Below, piece after piece: positions 1-8,960 of a stretch of 42,561 bases of DNA. Each line of letters starts with the position of its first letter. The first letter of the stretch is position 1. Both the position numbers and the translations under genes were made by a program. The notes beneath the pieces were generated by a model that did not search any database, was not told where the DNA came from, and saw only the letters and a program-made list of their open reading frames with translations. Origin of the DNA: Chara braunii (lineage: Eukaryota; Streptophyta; Charophyceae; Charales; Characeae); NCBI GenBank assembly GCA_003427395.1, contig BFEA01000234.1:1400007-1442567 (forward strand). The letters are read 5' to 3'.

Positions 1-216
1 CCCGTTTTTGAAGTTTCAATGTTTTTTTTTTTTGCGAGGAGGTAGGGGACCCCCCCCCGACTCGAAACCTGTTCCTCGCCCCCCAAACCCCCTCCTCGAT
101 CGGCCGCGGCGTCGGCCGAAATTATCGGCCGCGTTCGGCCGCGGTCAGGGGGGTCCCGGCCTAGGCCGTCGGCCGTGGCCTGGGCCGAACCCGGCCGCGG
201 CCAGCGTGCAACATAG
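1..216. other. GC-rich 5' flank with clustered CGGCCG palindromes
   Basis: There is no convincing gene here. Positions 101-197 hold six exact CGGCCG palindromes (101, 113, 126, 136, 169, 192) with near-copies between them, so this stretch is self-complementary in many registers. The 13-mer at 95-107 recurs at 35872-35884, at almost the same distance from the start of clear LTR identity (122 versus 121 bases). The true LTR edge may therefore lie upstream of 217, with a fast-diverging GC-rich end. Confidence 0.5.
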
Positions 217-303
217 CCCGACGGGGATAGGTCGAAGTTGTATTTTAAAAAGGAAAAGGTGATCGTTGTTATCCCGTTATGGAACCACCACCTCATAATT
301 GTA

Positions 304-329
304 GTCGCTTCACAGTGAGACGAAGCGAC
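304..329 (+). other. short hairpin near LTR start
   Basis: GTCGCTTC (304-311) pairs with GAAGCGAC (322-329) around a 10-base loop. The same hairpin is in the 3' LTR at about 36080-36105, with only the outermost pair changed. Its role is unknown. Confidence 0.5.
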
Positions 330-371
330 GGGGACAGATAGCAAAAGGCCTGTAGACATTGCGGTCGTAAG

Positions 372-373
<2 letters not shown>

Positions 374-407
<34 letters not shown>

Positions 408-415
408 GGGGGGGG
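374..415. repeat. poly-T then poly-G tract in 5' LTR
   Basis: 33 T are followed by 9 G. The 3' LTR has 26 T and 8 G at 36149-36182. The tract is shared by both LTRs, so it was in the element before insertion; the length difference is expected from slippage or sequencing error. Confidence 0.8.
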
Positions 416-697
416 TTTCCTTTGTGTAAAATTCCAATTTTTAAATTATCCCTTATTTTCGAACTTTCATTAAATCTGGAAGGCTACCTCGAGCTCTGTT
501 TAGAGCACTGGGATCTGAGCATGAGGCAAGTCTATAAGAGACAAAGGGGCCTAGCTATCAGTGTGCTAGCTGTGGTTGTCCGTGGGTTATTTGGTGACCT
601 TGATGTCGTTAGTCTGGGGCCAGAGGGCAGAAGCGAGGGCTAGTACGTCGTTCAAGTGCACGCACTTGGGAACGAGGTCGGGCTATTCCGAGCGGCT

Positions 698-1180
698 ATG
701 GCGGACAAAAATGGCCTGCGCGGTTACCGGCCTCGATATATGAAGTATTCCTGGATGTGGGACCGAGAGGATGAGAAGGGTACTATGGTGAAAACTATAT
801 TGACCTATGGTAAGCCTGGCGGGGAGGTGAGGCTAAAAGTTAACGTGTATGGTGGTAGGGAGCAGGAAATGAGGAGAGCCGAAGGACTGCAGGCCGCGGT
901 TACCGAGGCGGGCAACAGGGCCGAGCAGAGGTGCAGGCGTGGCGGGGTGACTGCAGGGATGAGGGTGACTGTCACTTACCATGAGGATGATTCCTCGACT
1001 GGGACCACGACCAGGGAGGTACAACATGGGGAACGGGACTCGAAAAGGGAGTCTGAGATGAGTGACAGAGAGGCAGATGTCCAGTCCTGGCATGGACTGG
1101 ACCAGATCCGCCGGAACCACCCATTGGCAGGCCGAGTGGAGCGCGGGCCCGAGGCGAGTTCACGACAGCGGGGAGGCTGA
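698..1180 (+). CDS. unknown LTR-encoded ORF, 160 aa
   Basis: I do not recognise this protein. The frame opens upstream of 698, but the ATG at 698 begins the part whose residues agree with the 3' LTR. The protein is basic and acidic in patches, with a beta-strand-like stretch (about residues 30-50: TILTYG, then VRLKVNVYGG) followed by a probable helix rich in E, R and A, and a low-complexity C-terminus. The 3' LTR copy (36465-36947) is identical in layout but has a TAG at 36519. The strand-strand-helix pattern is loosely like the FPY family at 6450 and 6847; that is only a suggestion. It may be a decayed accessory gene or a chance ORF in GC-rich DNA. Confidence 0.35.
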   Translation: MADKNGLRGYRPRYMKYSWMWDREDEKGTMVKTILTYGKPGGEVRLKVNVYGGREQEMRRAEGLQAAVTEAGNRAEQRCRRGGVTAGMRVTVTYHEDDSSTGTTTREVQHGERDSKRESEMSDREADVQSWHGLDQIRRNHPLAGRVERGPEASSRQRGG

Positions 1181-2288
1181 GGCAAGGGCGGTTACGAGAG
1201 TATACGGTCTGCACGTGGCACGGCCTGGGTGTGTGAGGTCGGTCAGCGAAAGGGGGAAACTGGGTGAGCGAAGCGGGACGCGGGCCTGCGGTGTGCGACT
1301 GACGTCAACCGTTGTTCTCATGCACTCGTGGCGTTCTTGCACCAGCTGCGGTAATGAGAAGGTAAGAAGGAAGAGGTCCTGCAAGAACGGAAAAGCAATG
1401 GCCATCAGAGGAGAGGAGCGAGACAGAAGGCGGATCCAATGCAGTCGACGCAAGTGGCTAGCTATGTGCTTGTGTAATGTGTGAGCCAGCGAGAAAGAAG
1501 AGAAAGTCAAATCAAAGGAGGGATGGCCCGACCAGCCACGAGTTAAGAAAAGAGGATGTTAGGGCGAAGTCACGAAACGGTTACGAGCGAAAAGGTCGGC
1601 GACGAAACAGATGTGGGACACACTTCTTGGACACAGTCACGGATGATGGCTGAAGAATAGATGGTGATTTAGAAGTCACAAGCTAAGGCATTACAGGACA
1701 CGCATGTTCCCTGTCCACTGACAGTAACCACTTCTGCACAACTGGTAGCCTTCCTCTATCTTCATTCAGATCGAATAAGCCTGGTCACCCTTCAACTGAA
1801 TACTTTAGGAGCGGTAGAAAGGGGCAAACAGTTTAACCAAATGGGTAAGAGAGCCACACGGCTTAAGACAGATGTGCACTCTCCTAATGGTTCGAGTTGC
1901 CTAGTCTTGGCGTTCACGTCTCTGCCATTAAGGCGAGATTGGATGAGCGAGAGAGATGTGAGCGATACGGGTAAGATTTGTATCTCGTTATTGCATGTCA
2001 AGAGGGAAGTCATGTGTATGATGATGGGCGGAGACTGATGTATTACGCAAAGGCGTATGTGGCTGCTGCATGTTGAGGGGAGAAGAGAAGAAACGCGCGA
2101 CTCCTTCTGTTGCTGTTGACATCGACCCAAGGTAGACGAGAATCTTGGGCTGTATATGTAGCGGCGAGAGTTGAACGACTCAGCTGATAATCGATACAAG
2201 GTGAGCGAGTCAGAGACTGACACGAGCCAGGAGTGACAGAAATGCCATCCATCTCGGGTCACATGAGCTCATGCTGGAAAGGTGACTT

Positions 2289-2450
2289 ACGATAGCCAAG
2301 GAAGTTCGGGAACTGCAGTGCATGTTCGGGTCCTACATTCAAGAAAATGAGAACATGCACGATCGATTTTCTGAGCTAATGGTATGTCAGGGTCCTGCGC
2401 GCTCTCCCCATGAAAAGGAGCTTATCATAGTTCAGGGCGTCCTCGGATGA
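2289..2450 (+). pseudogene. possible short coding remnant in 5' LTR
   Basis: Read from about 2289 on the plus strand, about 50 codons are open up to a TGA at 2448, giving a hydrophilic peptide containing SYIQENENMHDRFSELM and HEKELI. The 3' LTR carries the same frame at about 38060-38221, but its DRF position is altered to a stop. I do not recognise it. It has a protein-like composition, but it is short and has no clear start. Confidence 0.25.
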
Positions 2451-3765
2451 TCAGTTAGCAAGAGAAAGGGTGGCCGAGACAAACGAATTTGTGTTATGGG
2501 ATTAATACTCTTTTGTCTTGCCTGGAGTTATCTGCGCTGCGGATAGTGATTCTTGTGCGAGTAATAGATCATTTTGAACTCGCTATTTCGGGTGGGAAGG
2601 AGCCCTATATGTTCTCATCTCATCCTTGTCTCTTCTAAGCGAGTCTAGACGAGCTCTGGACGAATGTATTGATCACCATTGTTGTCTGACCTACTAAAAA
2701 AAAACTCAAACAGTGAGATCGATGGAGAGATCAGTGGTTCGAAGAATGTTCATTAGCCCTATGGCAACTTCTTGAAAGTGATCAGATCGTGCAATCATTC
2801 GTGCATTGCCAATCCCGCCTCTTTCACTAACTTTGATTCTTAGGTTATTTCAATGATTAACTGAAAATTACCTATGAATAAAAAAGAGGGTATGGGAATC
2901 ACAGTCACTGCGGATGCGTGAGTAGGTGTATCAAATTTGGCCTGGTGGATCCTATATATGTCAGACAAGCAAACATGGTAATTCTATAAGTGCAAATCAC
3001 GGACTGGAGATAAGTGGTTGGCTGGTAGCGATTCGAACGAGAAAAGCTCATGATCAATCCAATCAGATAAGGAGGACGCACTTTGACCTCTTCAATTTTA
3101 TTTATTTAATTCATTTATTGTTTAATGGGTTCGTAATTCTGTCCAGACAAAAGTTCCAACCGTGATTTCGATCATTCGGGAGACTGGTTTATCTGTCTAT
3201 ACTGGTCCATCACACCTTAAATGAACCATTGGTGAGTAGTAAAGGTTGCGATTCGAATGTGTTCTCTGATGGGCAAGAAGCAGCGTATTTTAAGGAAAAT
3301 TGTGTATTTATTGGCCAAATTCTTTATGAATGGTGACTAGCGATTACTCTTGAGCTTCTCTTAATCCCGCGTCTCAGGTCTTGTTAGGTGACTTGTGACA
3401 GGTTGGTTGAGCAGTTGTGCACCCTGGTGTCACGCCTGAATGAGGTCTGTTTGGATGGTCTCTCAGCACGACACACGTTTTGAGACTACTCTAGTGTTTA
3501 GGACTGAAGTCAGACAAAACCTGTTCGAGTCATATTTGGGATTCTACGTGGCCATAATACTGGGAAAATGCACATCACTTCAACAAGCATGTCTTTACCT
3601 GATTTTGTCAACACTGTGGAGACCACTTAGCGGCACGCCGTGTGCAATACAGGTGAAAACATGCCTCGAATGTTACCTTGTGCGTCAAAAGTTGAATGGA
3701 ATCCGCAACCAGGTAAATATCAGGTTAACCCAACACTAGCGGCACTATGATTGACACACAATTCA

Positions 3766-3830
3766 AACCAGACTCAGACAACTCAACTCAGACTCAGACA
3801 ACTCAAACCAGACTCACGCAAACTTAGTTA
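3766..3830. repeat. short tandem repeat of CTCAGACAACTCA type
   Basis: Several imperfect copies of ACTCAGACAACTCAAACCAG-like words lie in a row. They are matched at about 39533-39590 in the 3' LTR, so they predate the insertion. Confidence 0.6.
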
Positions 3831-4398
3831 GTGACGGATCAAAACAACCCTTAGCAGACTCAAGCGGAAGATCTGACAGACTGACAAATAGACTCAGCGA
3901 ACTCAGACTATTTCAAAATTCACCTAATATCTGGAAAAATCAGTTGAAAACTAAATTCTCAGATTCAGATATTATATCACTGAGACAAAAGAAGCTTGCA
4001 TCTAATATTTCAATCAGTCATCCACCTGAGTCGTAATTCGATAGACCAGGCGGTGAGGGATCATCCATCAGGTTTGGTGGTGTGAAGTGCGAACTCGACG
4101 CTCACTAATCAACTCTACTCATCAGATCGAACCAAATAAAAAGAGGCAAGTAATTTTATTCAGCATCGAAAGCCATCTTGATGAATCTGTTTCGGTCTGA
4201 TTATGATCTGTCACACGATCAGAGCAGCCTTTGGCATTAATGCAGAAAATAGGGAGATGGTTCTTGCAGGCCAGCGTCAATAGTATTCACAACGGGACGG
4301 ACTCTTAAGGATAAGCTCAATATTAGTTATTAACAGGGAAAGCAAAGAGAGGAACTCTAGTCAGCTCTAGCAACTTAGACTATCTAAATGGTAGTGAG

Positions 4399-4629
4399 GT
4401 GCTAGTTATAAAGAGCAGTTCTGTCAGGGACAAGAAGAGGGGATGGAAGGAGGAGGCATATCTGGATATGGACGCCCATAGGCAGGTTCAACGTGAACAT
4501 GCAGTTCGGATGGTAAAATGGGAAAAATATATTAAATATGTGATTTATTTTTACGGGTCGGATGACAAACTGCACAGTACCGGCTCCTCACTTGAGAGCG
4601 TGGAATGGGTCAGGGCGAGCCTCGCGTGA
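4399..4629 (+). pseudogene. LTR-encoded small ORF (family 2-like), 5' copy
   Basis: The frame is open for 76 codons and matches the 81-codon ORF of the 3' LTR (40162-40407). In this copy the ATG is lost through a small upstream change. The protein is lysine- and glutamate-rich in its first half and ends in an I-x-Y-V-I-Y-F-Y strand-like segment. That segment and its spacing from the preceding helix resemble the ORFs at 8339 and 8633. Between the two LTR copies I count about 12 amino-acid-changing and 2 silent differences, so there is no sign of protein-level selection since insertion. Function unknown. Confidence 0.4.
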
Positions 4630-4970
4630 ACCCAAGTAATACCCGAGTTACCATCTCCGAAAATCTTTCAGCCCCCAACAAGCAAGCGTTTTTTCCCAAT
4701 CTGCAGTTTATTTTCCTGTTGTACTGTGACATGTGAATCAATGATGTCATGACTTGATATATCAACGTGCATTCAAACAACTTTTAATGAACATTCAACT
4801 ACAGTCCAATCATTATTCAGTCAACAATCTTCGCAGCATTCGGTTCCCTATCGAGCAGTTAGTTGGTTTGAGCGAGACTTTATCCTACCAAGTAACTTTC
4901 ACTCAGACTCTTACCTAATCAGAAACCGGTTTTCTTCCTTCTGTCAGAAAATATTAATTTAATTGAGCTC

Positions 4971-5479
4971 ATGAGAGAAATCAATCCCTTTTCAGCCAGG
5001 CAGTCTGTCCTCGATAGCCTCAATCAGGTAGCCTCAAAGGAAAGTTTCCCATACAATTATGCCAAGACCAATGGCTTCAAGCGCGAAGGTCTATCAGTCT
5101 TCGTCGCTCTCACAGAATTTGCGGGAGATGCAGTCAAGGACCTGGGGGTATACCTGAAGAAGGGAAATGAAACGCATTTGCACTCTCACGCAGTTTGGGT
5201 CGCAGCAGCCAGGTTTGTGCAATGGAAAGCTGAGAGACTCCAAGGGAGCGCAAAGTTGGTCTATAGCTTTGGTCCTAAGCTTTTCAGTGACTAACCCAAG
5301 CCTCCGGTTCCTAACTACTTCACTGACGGCTCTTACTAGGGAGACCTAGTGGACTTGGCAAAGAGGTACATATCACCGGCAGTGATCGACTATGATGCAG
5401 TGACAGAACCCTCCGAGTTTCCGCATCTCAGAAGGGGGATCTTTTCTCAGCCATATCTCCCCACATTGTGGGTGGAGTT
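4971..5479 (+). pseudogene. LTR-encoded FPY-family ORF, 5' copy, two stops
   Basis: The frame starts at the ATG of 4971 and runs 107 codons to a TAA at 5292, then continues in the same frame with a second stop (TAG, 5337) into a segment that stays similar to the 3' LTR copy. It shares with the leader ORFs at 6450 and 6847 an N-terminal SLNxL-type helix, the FPY motif (about residues 25-27), a beta-rich middle, a (D/K)-(L/I/V)-x-x-Y strand, a W/F-containing helix, and, like 6847, a C-terminal GS-x-(K/R)-(L/F) and P-x-PP-x-P segment. The two LTR copies carry different stops, so the ORF was probably intact when the element inserted. Function unknown. Confidence 0.55.
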
Positions 5480-6119
5480 CTGTGTCATGGTTGACTTCCG
5501 TGTCATGGGACTTGGATGAAAATTTTTGGAACTAGCAGGGTTCAGGTAGCTTTACATTCAGAAGTCTTAAACTCATAAAGTACGGAGGCATGGCAAGAAG
5601 CCCAAACGACACACAGCAAAATGAGAGATTGAGGGTGATGCTCAGAGGGATGAGTGAGGACTCTTGATTGGTGCTGGCCATACTCTCTTCCATATGTACT
5701 TCCTGAGACTATTATGAGTCCATATTCTTCCCTCATCTGACCTTGTCCTTGTCATTGTTTGAGTCAGCCGGTCATGCATCATGCTTTGCTGTGCTAGATG
5801 ATTGCTTTCTTTAGTGATCCTGTCACAGTTCTCGACATCAGATTGACATAATTGATGCATGCACAACACTCCACAATTTTTATGATTATTATTTGCATGA
5901 TTATTTACTGTTCCGAATCAAAATAATAGATTCCTAAGACCGGAGACCGACGAAGACCGCAATTGAAGGGTCTCGCTCGAAGCCGGACGCACACAACAGG
6001 AAGAGATTTGCATTATTTAATTTATTTTATTTATTGCAATCAAGAACCAAATCCTGCGTGACAGCCTCTTGGCTCTCCGGTTGCCCAAAGTGGCCTGACT
6101 GGAAAAAGTGCGACAAAAA

Positions 6120-6137
6120 TGGCGCCGTTGCCGGGGA
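6120..6137 (+). promoter_or_regulatory. primer binding site, tRNA-Asp-like
   Basis: TGGCGCCGTTGCCGGGGA lies four or five bases after the end of the 5' LTR. It is complementary to the 3' end, including CCA, of the plant tRNA-Asp(GUC) sequence as I remember it. Plant Athila/Tat-type elements use this site. It marks where minus-strand DNA synthesis would be primed and confirms that the 5.9-kb repeats are LTRs. Whether the host's own tRNA-Asp ends this way was not testable here. Confidence 0.85.
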
Positions 6138-6449
6138 CATGAATTTTTTTTGTGTCCAGGAACGAGCCTGGGTCAGCAAGCAACTTTGAGCTTTGATTAG
6201 GCCTTGAGAACTGTTGACAAAATTATGAATTTCTCAGACTCTTCTTGCAGCTTTTCTTGAGTCATTATTCTCTTGAGAAAACCTAGTTGCTTACTGAGTT
6301 TTATCTCTTCTTGTGTGAGGTACCACACTGGGCCGAAAGAGGAGACTGATATTAATTGCTGGAGAGAATCGAGTTTGATACCAGGTATGCTCTATTGACT
6401 CTCAACACACTGAAGGAATTGAAAGAAAGAGTGGATCAGATTAAGACAA
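6138..6449 (+). other. leader between PBS and first accessory ORF
   Basis: This is AT-rich and non-coding by appearance. Around 6370-6450 a second frame is open (a peptide with TLNTLKELKERVDQIK, coiled-coil-like) but has no ATG of its own and runs out of frame with the ORF at 6450. It could be a remnant of another FPY-type N-terminal helix. Confidence 0.4.
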
Positions 6450-6728
6450 ATGTTGGTCGACAGTGCACTGAAAGGGTTATCCAGACTCACTTCCAATGGG
6501 ATATTTCCTTATCGATATGAGGGTTGTTGGGGCTATCACTCCCGTGGCTCAACCATCTGCGTAGTGCTGACTCACTTCTTAGAAGGAGATATCTATGATA
6601 TCCACCCATACGTCAAAGAAGGAGGGAGCAATGATGGTGATAATTTTAATTGGTTATGGGAGATTGTAACTCAATTCATCTATGACGAAAAGGCAGATCT
6701 GATCAAGCAAAAGAAGAAAGTGGAATGA
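6450..6728 (+). CDS. accessory ORF B, FPY family, 92 aa
   Basis: This is an unknown protein. It begins at the ATG of 6450 with a helix containing a SALKGLSRL segment, then IFPY (about residues 19-22), a W/Y-rich turn, a hydrophobic strand (TICVVLTHF), an acidic turn with the D-I-Y-D-I pattern, a PYVKEG turn, and a final helix (WLWEIVTQFIYDEKADL) ending in lysines. The order and spacing match the ORF at 6847 and the LTR ORF at 4971/40749. It is shorter than 6847 because it lacks the C-terminal proline segment. It is the first ORF after the PBS. No zinc-binding, membrane or signal-peptide feature is visible. Confidence that it is a real element gene is moderate, based on paralogy. Confidence 0.6.
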   Translation: MLVDSALKGLSRLTSNGIFPYRYEGCWGYHSRGSTICVVLTHFLEGDIYDIHPYVKEGGSNDGDNFNWLWEIVTQFIYDEKADLIKQKKKVE

Positions 6729-6846
6729 AGTATAATGTCAGTAACGTTTGAGACTGTTCTGATCCCTCCTATACCTGACAGCTATTGTAATGGGACTAAC
6801 TGGTTGCTGATTATCAACATGGTATTGATGAGGGAGAAAAGAAACG

Positions 6847-7308
6847 ATGGTCATGAGAACTAAAGAGATTTCAGCAGAAGTAATCTGGCAGAGGAGGTTA
6901 AAAATTGGCAGAGGTTCAGGCCCACGTCAAGAGAAGGTCGAGTGTCTCGTAAGGTCGCTGAATACTCTGAGCAAGAGAGAGATATTTCCATATGAGGTTG
7001 GCAGATATGAGATGGTCGAGAGCGGATCGGAACAGGAACGATTATATGTACTGACATTCTATTTTACGGACTTGGATATGTATGATGTAAAAATCTATGT
7101 CCCAAAAGAAAGAAGTGCTGATGCAACATATGAGAGATGTTGGAGATTTGTTGAAGAGGTTGTACTAAAAGAGAAAGAGAGACTTGAAAGAGAGAACAAA
7201 TGTTTCACTGGATCTACTCGATTTATTGTCTTTGATCGACTCCCAGCTCCTCCCTTACCTGATATCAATCCATCGAGAGATAATTGGTCACAAGCGGTTA
7301 TCGGATAG
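6847..7308 (+). CDS. accessory ORF C, FPY family, 153 aa
   Basis: This is the longest intact member of the FPY family in the window. A charged N-terminus of about 35 residues precedes a LVRSLNTL helix, IFPY, a RYEMVESG turn, the strand LYVLTFYF, then DMYDVKIYV, a helix with CWRFVEEVVLKEKERLE, and a C-terminal segment GSTRFIVFDRL followed by PAPPLPD. The C-terminal block reappears in the LTR-encoded copy at 40749-41237, which makes the relationship more than a short-motif coincidence. I cannot name a known family. Candidate roles such as an RNA-binding or Gag-accessory protein are inference only. It lies 118 bases after ORF B and is followed by the 7325-7730 repeat block. Confidence 0.62.
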   Translation: MVMRTKEISAEVIWQRRLKIGRGSGPRQEKVECLVRSLNTLSKREIFPYEVGRYEMVESGSEQERLYVLTFYFTDLDMYDVKIYVPKERSADATYERCWRFVEEVVLKEKERLERENKCFTGSTRFIVFDRLPAPPLPDINPSRDNWSQAVIG

Positions 7309-7324
7309 CTGAAAATTCAGGAAT

Positions 7325-7730
7325 AAAAATTCTGAAGTGAGAGTTTTGGGCAGTCTGAAAATCCTGAATGGGTCTGAAGTAGTGAAAGGTCCGAAGACCC
7401 TGAAAACCACCTATTTAGGCAGGCTGCATCTTGAAGTGGTGAAGGGTGTCCTGAAGTGATGAAGTGAGAGTCTTGGACAGTCTGAAAATCTTGAATGGTC
7501 CTAAAGTAGTGAAAGGTCCGAAGGCCATGAAAACCACCCTTCACCACTTGAGGATGATGTCTTCCTAGACAGGTGGTTTTCAGGGTCTTCGGAGTTTTCA
7601 CCACTTCAGAACAATTTAGGATTTTCAGACCTGAATGGTCCTGAAGTGGTGAAAGGTCCGAAGACCCTGAAAACCACCTGTTTAGGCAGGCTACATCCTG
7701 AAGTGGTGAAGGGTGTTCTGAAGTGGTGAT
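7325..7730. repeat. direct and inverted repeat block with strong foldback
   Basis: Three forward copies of a ~100-base unit (about 7325-7455, 7465-7540, 7628-7725) share words such as GTGAAAGGTCCGAAG and CCCTGAAAACCACC. A fourth copy at about 7535-7616 is reversed: it is nearly the reverse complement of 7630-7720 and is separated from it by only about 15-25 bases. The transcript could therefore form a hairpin with arms near 80 bases. Open frames on the minus strand here are a by-product of the repeat. Confidence 0.75.
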
Positions 7731-7787
7731 GAAAAATACAACTATTGTTAACCTTCTCTCCAATTGGTGTGTCATGATAAAATTCGC

Positions 7788-8336
7788 ATGGAAAGTGAAG
7801 AGACTCCAAGAAGAATACTCTCAGTAGCTAGGATAGCTACTGTGAGAGGTAAACTTTGTGAAGTGATAGGGCATGATAATCCCTTTGTAATTTTGAGGTA
7901 TGAGATTTGTGGGGAAGGACATATAGTATTTCATATTCCGGTAGTTAAATTTATAAACTCTCATAGTCTGAATGTGAGGGTTTATTTCTCTAACAGTCTG
8001 GAGGAGGCGGTTGACTACTTGGAATATTTAAAAGGGGCGTATGTCAGTCTTGAGCGGACAAAAAAATGGCTAGAGAAATTAAGAAGGAAAGTGAGTTGGG
8101 GATTGGGAGTAAGAGAATTTGAAAGGCTCTCTGAGTTCTCAATTGCTAAGGGATTTGAAGACATGAGAGATTGGATGCCTCTGCTGGAAGCTATTGCCGA
8201 GATTGGTAGAGCAAGGGAGAAAGACTCCGCTGTGATGATAAAATCCTTGCTTCTGAGTACGTTTGAACACAGATTCAAAATCCCTGATTATGTTCAACGT
8301 GAGTTCTACCTTTCAGATGTTGCTTATGATGATTAG
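7788..8336 (+). CDS. accessory ORF D, 182 aa, unknown
   Basis: The first ATG of the frame is at 7788. The protein has a beta-rich N-terminal half (ILRYEICGEGHIVFHIPVV, then NVRVYF) followed by helices (DYLEYLKGAYVSLERTKKWLEKLRRK), and a second helical half. The RYE...strand...VxVYF...helix order resembles the FPY proteins but lacks the FPY motif itself, so it may be a divergent member with an added C-terminal domain. Its stop (TAG, 8334-8336) is only two bases before the ATG of the next ORF at 8339, an unusually tight junction for a eukaryotic element. No recognised domain. Confidence 0.55.
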   Translation: MESEETPRRILSVARIATVRGKLCEVIGHDNPFVILRYEICGEGHIVFHIPVVKFINSHSLNVRVYFSNSLEEAVDYLEYLKGAYVSLERTKKWLEKLRRKVSWGLGVREFERLSEFSIAKGFEDMRDWMPLLEAIAEIGRAREKDSAVMIKSLLLSTFEHRFKIPDYVQREFYLSDVAYDD

Positions 8337-8338
8337 CA

Positions 8339-8629
8339 ATGCCCAACTTGACTGAACAGCTAACACTAGGTGTTATGTTGGAAGGTAGAATAATCAAGGT
8401 AGAAGGGACTCTTCGGATCTCTGATAGAAACCTTTCTACCTTGGATGAGCTTGAGTTTTTGCAGTCTTTCTTTGATCGTATGAGAGATTCTGCCCTGAGA
8501 ATTGTCACTGATCAGACTGAGATAAACTATTTATTAAAGGTGGTGAAAGTGGGAACTGCTGAGAGAATATCATACCACACTTCTAGGGAGCGAGTCTCTC
8601 TCGCCAGAAGGATCAACAACGGGGTATAA
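8339..8629 (+). CDS. accessory ORF E1, family 2, 96 aa
   Basis: This unknown protein has a GTL...NLSTLDELEFLQSFFDRMRD core followed by a strand-like I-N-Y-L-L-K-V-V segment. The next ORF (8633-8833) is a shorter paralogue: both have G-T, (N)-R-x-L-S, D-E, a helix with F-x-R-(M/L)-R, then T-x-Q-x-x-I-x-Y-x-L. Start is the ATG at 8339, two bases after the stop of ORF D. The stop at 8627-8629 is three bases before the ATG of the next ORF. The spacing favours translation of all three from one message by reinitiation; that is inference. Confidence 0.55.
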   Translation: MPNLTEQLTLGVMLEGRIIKVEGTLRISDRNLSTLDELEFLQSFFDRMRDSALRIVTDQTEINYLLKVVKVGTAERISYHTSRERVSLARRINNGV

Positions 8630-8632
8630 ACA

Positions 8633-8833
8633 ATGCAATTTAATTATGAGATTATAAACCTGACTCGATATTTTATGATTCGGGGTACTGCGAAAGGATA
8701 TAATAGAAGATTGAGTAGGGATGATGAAAGGGATTTGATTGAAGATTACTTTGGGAGGCTGAGAAGGATTGTTTTGCCTTTGATTACTACCCAGTCTATT
8801 ATTGCTTACACTCTTTATGTGCAAAATTCTTAA
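8633..8833 (+). CDS. accessory ORF E2, family 2, 66 aa
   Basis: This is a tandem paralogue of ORF E1 and begins three bases after its stop. It keeps the G-T, R-R-L-S, D-D-E, D-Y-F-G-R-L-R-R and T-T-Q-S-I-I-A-Y-T-L positions of the family and ends about ten residues after the final strand, without the basic tail of E1. The LTR ORF at 40162-40407 can be laid beside it almost without gaps over about 45 residues, at low identity. Function unknown. It is followed by a purine-rich 127-base spacer before gag. Confidence 0.52.
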   Translation: MQFNYEIINLTRYFMIRGTAKGYNRRLSRDDERDLIEDYFGRLRRIVLPLITTQSIIAYTLYVQNS

Positions 8834-8960
8834 GGGGTAGAGTAGACAAGAGAGGAGAGAAACGAACCTGTATCCCTTGCGAAAAGAGTGAGGGATTAAA
8901 AGGCAAAGAAGAAGAGGACAAGAGTGACAGAAAGAGTGAAGAGAGTATCCGGAGTAGTCT
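8834..8960 (+). other. purine-rich spacer before gag
   Basis: This is strongly A/G-rich. It contains GAACCTGTATCCCT (about 8867), a 14-base word that recurs at 26521 in the possible second element. ATCCCT and AGGGAT words about 20 bases apart could pair. Confidence 0.4.

Larger units (their letters stand above)
217..6115 (+). repeat. 5' long terminal repeat, about 5.9 kb
   Basis: It matches 35993-41874 along its whole length with small indels. Identity begins at CCCGACGGGG and ends at GACA(A), four bases before the PBS. In the 300 bases from 3440 I count 12 differences, 9 of them transitions. It contains a hairpin (304-329), a poly-T/poly-G tract (374-415), ORF remnants at 698, 4399 and 4971, and a CTCAGACAA-type short repeat near 3770. 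Position 5389 carries 18 bases, between two GCAGTG words, that the 3' copy lacks. I saw no certain TATA box or polyadenylation signal. Confidence 0.88.

Noticed and set aside
422-643. 73-codon ORF open in both LTRs just after the poly-G tract
   Set aside because: No ATG at its start and no recognisable features.
1792-2262. Minus-strand ORF of 156 codons in the 5' LTR, partly open in the 3' LTR
   Set aside because: Serine/leucine-rich, no motif; the shared part is simply shared LTR sequence and the 3' copy is open over a shorter length.
2926-3165. 79-codon ORF open in both LTRs (also 38697-38933)
   Set aside because: Low-complexity F/L/I-rich end, uncertain start and no family; a 3-base indel keeps phase but that alone is weak.
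3440-3739. 99-codon ORF open in both LTRs (also 39208-39507)
   Set aside because: Of 12 base differences between copies at least 9 change the residue, no motif, and composition is not clearly protein-like. Persistence over 300 bases at 4% divergence is expected by chance.
7317-7809. Minus-strand ORFs with repeated SPLQD and LNRWFSGSSDL
   Set aside because: They arise from the direct/inverted DNA repeats at 7325-7730.
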